Below the pieces are notes generated by a model. It did not search any database. It was not told where the DNA came from and saw nothing but the letters and a program-made list of their open reading frames with translations. A stretch of 50,479 bases of DNA from an uncultured Prevotellaceae bacterium (GTDB lineage: Bacteria > Bacteroidota > Bacteroidia > Bacteroidales > Bacteroidaceae): assembly GCA_900321965.1 (NCBI GenBank), contig ONYA01000027.1:1-50479 (forward strand). Reading direction: 5' to 3'. The position numbers were made by a program, and so were the translations under genes. Positions 16,921 to 24,603 of this stretch are shown here, piece after piece (within the stretch, counting starts at the first letter, position 1; the number at the start of each line of letters is the position of its first letter).

Positions 16921-18262
16921 AAGACTTAAACTTTCTTAGATACCAAAACAGCAGCGGCCACGTCATGGCAAACGAGCCGAAATCGCTCGCCGGCATAGCG
17001 TACCACACGCCGTCAAGCCCCCACCATAGCGGCAATAGGTAGGCCAATGGCAGTAGCATAAACAACTGACGCGAGAGCGAGAGGAAAATCGAAATCTTCA
17101 CCTTACCAATGCATTGGAAAAAGTTGGTGATGACAGCCTGTGAGGCGATAATGGGGAACACCAGCATGTCGAGTACGATGCCGCGTGCCGACATCTCCAG
17201 CAGCGTGGGGTCGATGGTGAAGATACGGGCTATCTGTCGGGGGAAGAGCATGGACAGCGACCAGCCTGCCAACAAGATGGAGGTGCCGACAATGATGGCC
17301 AGCCACAGGCAACGCATCATACGGTCGTATTTCTCTGCACCGTAGTTATAGCCCACGATGGGCTGCATACCCTGGGTGACTCCCATGACGAACATAAAGA
17401 ACACCATCACCATGGAGTTGGCTATCGAGTAGGCACCAACTGCCATATCGCCGCCGTAGCGCACAAACTGGTTGTTCATGAAGATGACGATGACGCACGA
17501 CGTCGTCTGCATCAGAAACGGCGACACACCGATGGCCATAATGTTGCGCACAAGGTCGGCCTTCAACTTATAGATGCCTCGCTTCAGGTGCAGCAGTTCG
17601 CGCTTGTCTGAGAATATCCACATCTGCCAGCACAGCGCTAAGGTCTGCGATGTAACGGTAGCCAAGGCCGCACCACGGATGCCCCATCGGAACCACCAGA
17701 CGAAGGCTACGACCAGCAGGATGTTCATGCCCACGGTGAAGAGCGTGGCGTACATGGCGTGATTGGGCTTGCCGGCGGCCCGGAGCACAGCGTTCATGCC
17801 AAAGTACATGTGGGTGATGACGTTGCCCGCAAGGATAACCTCCATAAACTGCCGCGCGTATGGCAGTGTAGCGTCACTGGCACCGAAGAAGCGGAGGATG
17901 GGATTGAGGAACACCAGGCAGACCACCATAAAGAGAACACCGACAATGAGGTTCAGAGTCACCGTGTTGCCCAGCAGGTTCTCGGCCGTCTGGTAGTCGC
18001 GCTGACCTAACTTCACACTGATACACGTCGAAGCGCCCACTCCCACGGCGGCGCCAAAGGCGGCACTGAGATTCATCAGCGGAAAGGTAATACCCAGACC
18101 GGCAATAGCCTCAGGACCTACCACCTGACCTATCATAGCACGGTCGATGATGTTATACAGACTCGAAGCCGTCATAGCCACCATAGCCGGCAGGGCGTAC
18201 TGCCACAGCAGACGGCCCACGGGTTTCTGGCCCAGTTCGAGTGTTGCTTTCATATTATCCAT
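16910..18262 (-). CDS. MATE family multidrug/Na+ efflux transporter
   Basis: A 450-residue inner-membrane protein with twelve hydrophobic helices in two halves, typical of MATE exporters (usual size 440-480). PAMVAMTASSLYNIIDRAMIG near the start and GVTQGMQPIVGYNYGAEKY near 265-285 are family signatures. MATE proteins export cationic or aromatic compounds in exchange for Na+ or H+. I place the start at the ATG at 18262 (MDNMKATLELG); the ATG at 18253 is also possible, and the first TTG is unlikely. It heads the long minus-strand run that ends at 10081. Confidence 0.92.
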   Translation of the reverse strand: MDNMKATLELGQKPVGRLLWQYALPAMVAMTASSLYNIIDRAMIGQVVGPEAIAGLGITFPLMNLSAAFGAAVGVGASTCISVKLGQRDYQTAENLLGNTVTLNLIVGVLFMVVCLVFLNPILRFFGASDATLPYARQFMEVILAGNVITHMYFGMNAVLRAAGKPNHAMYATLFTVGMNILLVVAFVWWFRWGIRGAALATVTSQTLALCWQMWIFSDKRELLHLKRGIYKLKADLVRNIMAIGVSPFLMQTTSCVIVIFMNNQFVRYGGDMAVGAYSIANSMVMVFFMFVMGVTQGMQPIVGYNYGAEKYDRMMRCLWLAIIVGTSILLAGWSLSMLFPRQIARIFTIDPTLLEMSARGIVLDMLVFPIIASQAVITNFFQCIGKVKISIFLSLSRQLFMLLPLAYLLPLWWGLDGVWYAMPASDFGSFAMTWPLLFWYLRKFKSYAR

Positions 18263-18272
18263 AATCAACGTG

Positions 18273-18280
18273 CAAAATTA
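18273..18280 (-). promoter_or_regulatory. -7 promoter element in front of the MATE-led operon
   Basis: TAATTTTG on the minus strand matches TAnnTTTG. Start of transcription would be near 18269, only about 7 bases before the ATG at 18262 (16 before the ATG at 18253), so the mRNA would have almost no leader. Confidence 0.55.
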
Positions 18281-18321
18281 CATTTTTTTTCTCATATCGC
18301 CAAATTTTCCATATTATTTCG

Positions 18322-18329
18322 TACCTTTG
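18322..18329 (+). promoter_or_regulatory. -7 promoter element abutting the subtilase start codon
   Basis: TACCTTTG matches the Bacteroidota -7 consensus and ends five bases before the ATG at 18335. With the usual spacing transcription would begin at about 18333, implying a leaderless or near-leaderless mRNA. No good -33 TTTG is seen. Confidence 0.6.
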
Positions 18330-18334
18330 CACCG

Positions 18335-19744
18335 ATGAATCGCATCTTTACCCTACTACTAACACTGCTGACAGCCCTCGCGGCCACAGCTGCCACCAAG
18401 ATAAAATACCCTGGCGGCCGGCAATATATGTACCGGCTGACGCTTGCCGACAAGAAGGAATCGGACTACCGGCTGGAGGCTCCCACCCGCTGGCTCTCTG
18501 CCAAGTCAGTGGAGCGCCGCAAGCGCCAAGGCTTGAAGCTCGACTCCACGGACCTGCCCGTCTCACCCGGCTATCTGAAGACTATCAGGGCGCATCACGG
18601 CGTCAGCATAGTGGGCACCAGCCGATGGAACAACACCGTCGTCGTACATACGAATGACACGACGGTGAAGGCACAGCTGGCTGCACTGCCTTTCGTCAGA
18701 CAGGCGGAACTGGTGTGGATATCGCCCGACTCCATAGACAAGGAACAGCCGAAATGGATTTACCACAACGAATTCAACTCCTGGGACTCCATACACGGCG
18801 AGCACTACGGCAACGGCAAGGAACAGATAGAGAGCCTACACGGACAGCGGTTGCATCATGTCGGACTGCGTGGCAAGGGGATGACCATTGCCGTACTCGA
18901 CGGCGGCTTCCGCAACGCCAACCGCCTCGCCGCCTTCAGCAGCACCAGGATTGCCGGTTGCCGGGACTTCGTCTGGCCATTACGCCAACCTACCGACGAC
19001 GAACAGATATTCAAAGGGGCCGACCACGGCACGCGGGTATTCTCGGCCATAGCCGCCAACTTCCCCAGTGTGCTGGTAGGCACCGCCCCGGAAGCCAGTT
19101 ACTGGCTGCTGCGCTGCGAAGACCAGCAGTCTGAACAGCCTGTCGAGGAAGACTACTGGGCAATGGCTGCCGAAATGGCCGACTCTGCCGGTGTCGACAT
19201 CATCAACAGCAGCTTAGGTTACAACGACTACGACAAGCCGCACAAGAGTTTGTTGCTCAAAGAGTTGGACGGTCGTTCAACCCTCATCTCACGGACGGCG
19301 TCCATGCTGGCTCGCAAAGGTATCATCCTCGTCAACTCAGCAGGCAACACGGGCATGGGACCGTGGAAGAAAATCTGTGTGCCGGCCGATGCCGACAACA
19401 TACTGACGGTGGGGGCCGTCACGCCACAAGGCATCAACGCCCCCTTCTCGGCCGTAGGTCCTTCGCAGGACGGACGCGTAAAGCCCGACATCGTGGCCAT
19501 CGGCTCGCCGGCAGTCCTCATATCCGGGCGGGGCACCGTCGTTCGCGACATGGGCACGTCGTTCTCCACGCCTGTCGTTTGCGGGTTGGTAGCCTGCCTC
19601 TGGCAGTCGATGCCTAACAAGAGTGCATCGGAGATAATCAACCTGATACGCTCGACAGCCGACAACTACCAGTCGCCCAACAACATCTATGGCTATGGCA
19701 TGCCCAACTTCTGGAGAGCCTTTATGATAGGAAATCTAAAATGA
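18335..19744 (+). CDS. secreted S8 family serine peptidase (subtilase), no T9SS tail
   Basis: A 469-residue subtilisin-like protease with a signal peptide (residues 1-20, cleaved near ATAATK), an inhibitor-like propeptide region and a catalytic domain. The triad is visible as Asp189 (VLDGGF), His231 (DHGTRVF) and Ser409 (GTSFSTP), with the oxyanion asparagine in SAGN (338). Unlike the two later subtilases it ends at the catalytic domain and has no T9SS sorting domain, so it is probably periplasmic. Its stop overlaps the xseA start by four bases, coupling an exported protease to a DNA repair nuclease, probably just by operon packing. Confidence 0.92.
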   Translation: MNRIFTLLLTLLTALAATAATKIKYPGGRQYMYRLTLADKKESDYRLEAPTRWLSAKSVERRKRQGLKLDSTDLPVSPGYLKTIRAHHGVSIVGTSRWNNTVVVHTNDTTVKAQLAALPFVRQAELVWISPDSIDKEQPKWIYHNEFNSWDSIHGEHYGNGKEQIESLHGQRLHHVGLRGKGMTIAVLDGGFRNANRLAAFSSTRIAGCRDFVWPLRQPTDDEQIFKGADHGTRVFSAIAANFPSVLVGTAPEASYWLLRCEDQQSEQPVEEDYWAMAAEMADSAGVDIINSSLGYNDYDKPHKSLLLKELDGRSTLISRTASMLARKGIILVNSAGNTGMGPWKKICVPADADNILTVGAVTPQGINAPFSAVGPSQDGRVKPDIVAIGSPAVLISGRGTVVRDMGTSFSTPVVCGLVACLWQSMPNKSASEIINLIRSTADNYQSPNNIYGYGMPNFWRAFMIGNLK

Positions 19745-21087
19745 AAGACCAACGGCTGACACTACTCGAACTCAACGGTCTCGTCCGCGAACTGATAGAG
19801 ACGGCAATGCCCAGTGAATACTGGGTGGAGGCCGAACTGTCGGAGTGTCGCGAGAGTCGCGGACACTGCTATATGGAACTGATTCAGCGCGACGACCGCA
19901 ACGCGACGCCAGTGGCAAAGGCTTCTGCCAAGTGCTGGGCGTCGAAGTGGTCGCTGGTGCGGCCATACTTCGAACGCACGACCGACCAGCGGTTGCGTGC
20001 CGGCATGAAGGTGCTGCTGAAAGTCTACCCGCAATTCCACGAGGCTTACGGCTTCTCGTGGATAGTCACCGACATTGATCCCAACTACACCCTCGGCGAC
20101 CAGGCCCGCCGCCGCCAGGAGATTATCCAGCAGCTAAAGGAAGAGGGAGTCTTCGACCTCCAGCGCGAACTGCGTCTGCCGCTGTTCTGCCTCAACATTG
20201 CCGTCATTAGCAGTCAGACGGCTGCCGGCTATGGCGACTTTGCCGGTCAGCTGGCCGACTCGCCCTTTGCCTTCCGCAGCCAGCTTTTTCCGGCTGTTAT
20301 GCAGGGCGAAGGCGTAGAGCAGAGCGTCATCGCTGCCCTCAACCGTATCTATGAAGCCACCGTCGCTTCCGCCGCTGTGCCTTCCGCCGCCGTGCCCGTC
20401 CTTTCTCCGACGGGTCTCCCCTTCGACTGCGTTGTCATCATCCGGGGCGGCGGAGCCACCAGCGACATGTCGGGCTTCGACACGCTGGCACTGGCCGAAA
20501 ATGTGGCCAACTTCCCCATACCTATTATTACAGGTATCGGCCACGACCGCGACGAGTGCATCCTCGACATGGTGAGCCACCGGCGCGTGAAAACGCCGAC
20601 CGCCGCAGCGGCCTTCCTCATCGACCACGCCCAAGCGGTGCTCGACAGCCTCAACGACGTGCAGAACCGTATGGCACGTCATGCACAGCAAAGGCTCACG
20701 AACCTGCAGCTACAGCTATCTACCCTCCAAGAGGCACTTCCACGCCTCTTTGCGGTTGTCAAGACCCGACAGGAAGCACGCCTCGACCAGCTGTTCAGCC
20801 GTATGCTCACCCTGTCACAGCAGACCATCACGGGCAACCGTAACAGAATAGACACCCTCGAACAGCGCATACCCTTGATGGCCGACCGCAGGTTAACCAC
20901 CGAGCGGCACAGACTGGAGATTATGGCAGAGCGGCTGAAAGCCCTCGACCCCACCCTGCTGCTGCGGCGCGGCTACAGCATCACACTCAAGGATGGCCAT
21001 GCCGTCCGCGACCCTAAAACGCTGCATCCCGGCGACGAGATAGAAACACGACTTGAAAAAGGAACCATCAAATCAATCATCACATGA
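19741..21087 (+). CDS. xseA: exodeoxyribonuclease VII large subunit
   Basis: A 448-residue protein with an N-terminal OB fold (VEAELSECRESRGHCYMEL), the catalytic domain containing VVIIRGGGATSDMSGFDT and ITGIGHDRDECILD, then a long coiled-coil region and a C-terminal RRGYSITLKDG motif. With XseB it degrades single-stranded DNA to oligonucleotides in the cytoplasm. A short alanine/proline-rich stretch with a tandem five-residue repeat (SAAVPSAAVP, encoded at 20370-20399) lies just before the catalytic VVIIRGGG strand and looks like a lineage-specific insertion. Confidence 0.95.
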   Translation: MKDQRLTLLELNGLVRELIETAMPSEYWVEAELSECRESRGHCYMELIQRDDRNATPVAKASAKCWASKWSLVRPYFERTTDQRLRAGMKVLLKVYPQFHEAYGFSWIVTDIDPNYTLGDQARRRQEIIQQLKEEGVFDLQRELRLPLFCLNIAVISSQTAAGYGDFAGQLADSPFAFRSQLFPAVMQGEGVEQSVIAALNRIYEATVASAAVPSAAVPVLSPTGLPFDCVVIIRGGGATSDMSGFDTLALAENVANFPIPIITGIGHDRDECILDMVSHRRVKTPTAAAAFLIDHAQAVLDSLNDVQNRMARHAQQRLTNLQLQLSTLQEALPRLFAVVKTRQEARLDQLFSRMLTLSQQTITGNRNRIDTLEQRIPLMADRRLTTERHRLEIMAERLKALDPTLLLRRGYSITLKDGHAVRDPKTLHPGDEIETRLEKGTIKSIIT

Positions 21088-21284
21088 AAGAAGAACTGAA
21101 ATACGAACAGGCATATCAGGAGTTGCAAACCATCGTCCGCCGTATGGAGAACGACGAACTCGACATCGACCAGATGTCAGAACAGCTCAAGCGTGCCCAA
21201 CAGCTAATCAAGCTCTGCAAGGACAAGCTGACCAAGACCGACGAGGAAATCAAGAAGATACTCGCCGAAGACAACAAATCATAA
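21084..21284 (+). CDS. xseB: exodeoxyribonuclease VII small subunit
   Basis: A 66-residue helical protein with the XseB pattern: YEQAYQELQTIVRRMENDEL then DIDQMSEQLKRAQQLIKLCK. It binds several copies per XseA and is needed for stable nuclease. Its ATG overlaps the xseA stop (ATGA). Usual size is 60-80 residues. Confidence 0.93.
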   Translation: MKEELKYEQAYQELQTIVRRMENDELDIDQMSEQLKRAQQLIKLCKDKLTKTDEEIKKILAEDNKS

Positions 21285-21323
21285 AAAAAACAAAGAATTG
21301 GTGCTTATTTGAAATAAAATGAG

Positions 21324-21331
21324 TACTTTTG
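21324..21331 (+). promoter_or_regulatory. -7 promoter element for ilvE
   Basis: TACTTTTG fits TAnnTTTG and lies 35 bases before the ilvE start at 21367. A -33 TTTG at the right spacing is not evident. Confidence 0.5.
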
Positions 21332-21366
21332 CACGTCGAAAAGGTTTATTTTAAGCACAAAAAGCA

Positions 21367-22383
21367 ATGAAAAATTTAGATTGGGGTAGTCTGTCGTTCG
21401 GCTATATGAAGACCGACTACAATGTCCGCTGCTACTATCGCGACGGCAAATGGGGCGAGATTGAAGTCTGCTCCGATGAGTATCTGAAACTGCACATGGC
21501 CGCCACCTGCCTGCACTACGGTCAGGAGGCTTTCGAGGGTCTAAAGGCATACCGCTGCCCTGACGGCAAGGTACGTGTCTTCCGCGTCGACGAGAACGCT
21601 GCCCGCCTGCAGTCAACCTGCCGCGGCATTATGATGCCCGAGGTGAGCACCGAGTTGTTCACAGAGATGGTAAAGAAGGTGGTGCGTCTGAACCAGGAGT
21701 GGATTCCCACTTACGAGAGCGGCGCCACGCTCTATATCCGCCCGCTGCTCATCGGTACGAGCGCACAGGTGGGCGTACATCCTTCCAAGGAGTACTGCTT
21801 CCTGATTTTCGTCACGCCAGTAGGCCCGTACTTCAAGGGTGGTTTCGCTGCCAACCCCTATGTCATCATCCGCGACTACGACCGTTCGGCACCTCTCGGC
21901 ACGGGTAAATATAAGGTGGGTGGCAACTATGCTGCTTCTTTGTTCGCCAACAACCTGGCTCACGAGAAGGGCTACGCCTGCGAGTTCTATCTCGACGCCA
22001 AGGAGAAGAAATACATGGACGAGTGCGGTGCTGCCAACTTCTTCGGCATCAAGGACAACACCTATATCACGCCGAAGTCTACCTCTATCCTCCCCTCTAT
22101 CACCAACAAGAGTCTGATGCAGGTGGCTGAAGACTTAGGTATGAAGGTGGAGCGCCGCCCCATCCCTGAGGAGGAGCTGGAGACCTTCGAGGAGGCTGGT
22201 GCCTGTGGCACAGCAGCCGTCATCAGTCCCATCTCGTATATCGACGACCTCGACACCGGCAAGCGCTACTCGTTCGGAGACAAGCCCGGCCCTATGTCGA
22301 AGAAACTGTTCGACACACTTCGCGGCATCCAGTACGGCGAAATCGAGGACAAGCACGGCTGGACCACCGTTGTCATCGAGTAA
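21367..22383 (+). CDS. ilvE: branched-chain amino-acid aminotransferase
   Basis: A 338-residue class IV PLP enzyme that interconverts leucine, isoleucine and valine with their 2-keto acids. The PLP lysine is Lys183 in KVGGNYAAS; LHYGQEAFEGLKAY, ATLYIRPLLIG and the late EAGACGTAAVISPI are typical of the larger BCAT type (about 335-360 residues). It has its own promoter. The 127 bases after its stop hold a structured inverted-repeat region before the next gene. Confidence 0.96.
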   Translation: MKNLDWGSLSFGYMKTDYNVRCYYRDGKWGEIEVCSDEYLKLHMAATCLHYGQEAFEGLKAYRCPDGKVRVFRVDENAARLQSTCRGIMMPEVSTELFTEMVKKVVRLNQEWIPTYESGATLYIRPLLIGTSAQVGVHPSKEYCFLIFVTPVGPYFKGGFAANPYVIIRDYDRSAPLGTGKYKVGGNYAASLFANNLAHEKGYACEFYLDAKEKKYMDECGAANFFGIKDNTYITPKSTSILPSITNKSLMQVAEDLGMKVERRPIPEEELETFEEAGACGTAAVISPISYIDDLDTGKRYSFGDKPGPMSKKLFDTLRGIQYGEIEDKHGWTTVVIE

Positions 22384-22403
22384 ACATTTTTTTCTATTCC
22401 AGT

Positions 22404-22492
22404 TCCGCCTGTTACGAGCTATCGGGAGTCTACAAGCTTGTTGTTTATTGAGTCGCAAGCATATTAAGCCCCGCAAACTCCTAACAGGCGGA
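22404..22492 (+). ncRNA. possible structured RNA between ilvE and the T9SS subtilase
   Basis: The two ends pair perfectly over 11 bp (TCCGCCTGTTA 22404-22414 with TAACAGGCGGA 22482-22492). Directly inside, GGAGT (22425-22429) pairs with ACTCC (22477-22481), and GCTTG (22436-22440) with CAAGC (22456-22460); a small CGA-GCTA-TCG hairpin sits on the left side. The result is a compact branched RNA 18 bases before the subtilase ATG. It could be a leader element, a small RNA or a processed terminator. It does not match any riboswitch I know. Confidence 0.45.
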
Positions 22493-22510
22493 GCATACAA
22501 ATCCCGAATT

Positions 22511-24586
22511 ATGATGAAGACTTCTTCCCGTTGGCTCTTAACTTTATGCCTCCTGCTAAGTGTCGCAGCCGCGACCGCTCAGCCGTTTAAACTTTCCGGC
22601 AGTCTGCGCGAGATGCTGGCCGACATTAACGGTAACGCAGCCTCACGCCGGTTTGCTGACAATCCTTCCCGCATCCGCCTCATCATGAAAGTCACCGAAG
22701 CACGACAGATGACTTCTGTGTGTAACGACTACGGCATGCTGATGGTGACAGACTTGGGCTATATTGCCGTGGTGGACGTTCCCGCCAGCAATATAGCGAA
22801 AGCGGCCAGCGATCCCCGTGTGGTACGTATGGAAAAGGAGGGAGGCTTCCGCTTCTGCCTGGATGAAGCGCGAAAAACGGCGAATGTCAATCCCATAGTC
22901 AACGGCGAAAGTCCTCTGCCACAGGCATATACGGGAAAAGGGGTCATCGTGGGCGTACTTGACGGTGGTGTGCAATACAACCACCCTACCTTCTTGGATG
23001 CCAACGGACTGCCACGTTTCCGTAAGATTTGGGACTTCGACAGCAAAGACGGGCAGCCAGAGCCTGTCGTGCTGACCAATGCCGCCGACATATTAGCCCG
23101 TCAATACAGCAATTCCTCGTGTAACGGTGTCATGGCCACCAATCACGGTTCCCACGTGGCAGCCATCGCCGTTGGTTCAGGCCGCTACCGTGGTATGGCT
23201 CCTGAGAGCGACATCATATTCTCAGACGCTACGATGAACCCCCTTTCCGAACGTAGCTTTGAGATTTATTCCGACTACCTGCTGACCAGCGTGAAGAACA
23301 TGACGGACTACGCCACGGAGCAGCAGCAGCCTCTGGTCATTAACATCAGCCTTGGAAACAACCTTGGCTTCTCTACTGAGTCGAAACTGCTCCAGGAGGC
23401 TTTCTCACTGCTGACAGGTCCTGGCCGCATCATCGTCGCAGCCAACGGCAATGAGGGTAATGTCGAAGAGATGAGACATTACTTCCATTCTGGCAGCAAT
23501 CTGGCGGAAAGCATCTTCTTAAAGGGGCAGTCCATGCCTATGAGCTATGACATCATCTGGAAAACCAGTGGAGCACTGTCGTTCAGTCTTGATATTTCGA
23601 TGGATACTGACAACAACACCGAGACGTTCTCTACCAGCCAGCTCACCGACGGTATGCTGCCGGCCGTAGAGCGTGCCGCCTATACGATGAAGTTCCTGCA
23701 GCTGGACGATGCTCCTGACGGCAAGCACATCTACAGACTCCGTTTCATTCCCAAGGAAGCAAGACTTCCTTTCAGTGTCACGGCTGTCGTCACTGGTGAA
23801 CAGAGTTTTGAAGCTTTCAGCAAAATGCTGGGCATCATCAGTGCCACCCCTGCTGAAGGCTGCACCATCTCCAACGCCTATACCAGCGCCATCCCTGGCG
23901 TATTCCCCAACGTCGTGGCGGTGGGCAACTACTGCAACCGCGTGCTGCCGAATGGTGTCGAGGACGTAGTGGGCGTCATGAACAACAGCTCGTCATGGGG
24001 TCCCACCTGGGATGGGCGCAACAAGCCCGACGTGTCAGCTCCCGGCAGCATCATTTCTGCCGGCAACAGCTATAGTCCGCGCAATGCCGATGAGGTCGTC
24101 GAAAGCTACGACATCGCCGGCAGCGACGCCAAGGAGACGTGGGTAGGCCAGTCTGGTTCTTCACAGGCTTCACCCACTGTAGCAGGCATCGTAGCGCTAT
24201 GGCTGCAAGCCAAACCCGACCTGTCGCCCGACGATGTGTTCAGCATCATCAAGAAGACGTCTCATGCCATAGAGCCTATCCCCAACAACCACTCTGGCGC
24301 CGGCGTCATAGATGCCTATGCGGGAATGTTAGAGGTGTTGAACCTCCCGGCCTCCGTTCCCTCGCTGAGCCATCACCAGCCCGAAAACGTCAACTTCCGG
24401 CTCGTGAGCGACGTGCTCTATGCCGACGGTGCTGACGAGGGCACGCCTGTCACCGTCTACAACCTCACGGGCACGGTATGTCTGAAAGCCACGATACAGC
24501 AGGGCAGCATCGCCCTGAATGGTCTGCAGAGCGGTGTCTATGCCATCCAGCTTGGCACAGCAGGCTCGACACTGATACGCAAATAA
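22511..24586 (+). CDS. S8 family serine peptidase with T9SS type A sorting domain
   Basis: A 691-residue exported protease: signal peptide (1-23, ending ATAQ), N-terminal prodomain, a subtilase domain with Asp151 (VGVLDGGV), His212 (NHGSHVA) and a late serine motif GSSQASPTVAG near residue 550, with an insert domain between, then a 70-residue C-terminal beta domain containing VYNLTGTVCLKA and ending GSTLIRK. That tail is the sorting signal of the type IX secretion system, so the enzyme is carried across the outer membrane and likely surface-anchored. The ATG at 22511 opens the signal peptide; a longer reading frame reaches back into ilvE but is not coding. Confidence 0.92.
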   Translation: MMKTSSRWLLTLCLLLSVAAATAQPFKLSGSLREMLADINGNAASRRFADNPSRIRLIMKVTEARQMTSVCNDYGMLMVTDLGYIAVVDVPASNIAKAASDPRVVRMEKEGGFRFCLDEARKTANVNPIVNGESPLPQAYTGKGVIVGVLDGGVQYNHPTFLDANGLPRFRKIWDFDSKDGQPEPVVLTNAADILARQYSNSSCNGVMATNHGSHVAAIAVGSGRYRGMAPESDIIFSDATMNPLSERSFEIYSDYLLTSVKNMTDYATEQQQPLVINISLGNNLGFSTESKLLQEAFSLLTGPGRIIVAANGNEGNVEEMRHYFHSGSNLAESIFLKGQSMPMSYDIIWKTSGALSFSLDISMDTDNNTETFSTSQLTDGMLPAVERAAYTMKFLQLDDAPDGKHIYRLRFIPKEARLPFSVTAVVTGEQSFEAFSKMLGIISATPAEGCTISNAYTSAIPGVFPNVVAVGNYCNRVLPNGVEDVVGVMNNSSSWGPTWDGRNKPDVSAPGSIISAGNSYSPRNADEVVESYDIAGSDAKETWVGQSGSSQASPTVAGIVALWLQAKPDLSPDDVFSIIKKTSHAIEPIPNNHSGAGVIDAYAGMLEVLNLPASVPSLSHHQPENVNFRLVSDVLYADGADEGTPVTVYNLTGTVCLKATIQQGSIALNGLQSGVYAIQLGTAGSTLIRK

Positions 24587-24603
24587 CCCGTAAATAGGAT
24601 AAT

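Noticed and set aside
22199-22510. N-terminal extension of the first T9SS subtilase into ilvE
   Set aside because: A typical signal peptide starts at 22511; the extension runs antiparallel to nothing useful, overlaps ilvE in another frame and crosses the structured intergenic region.
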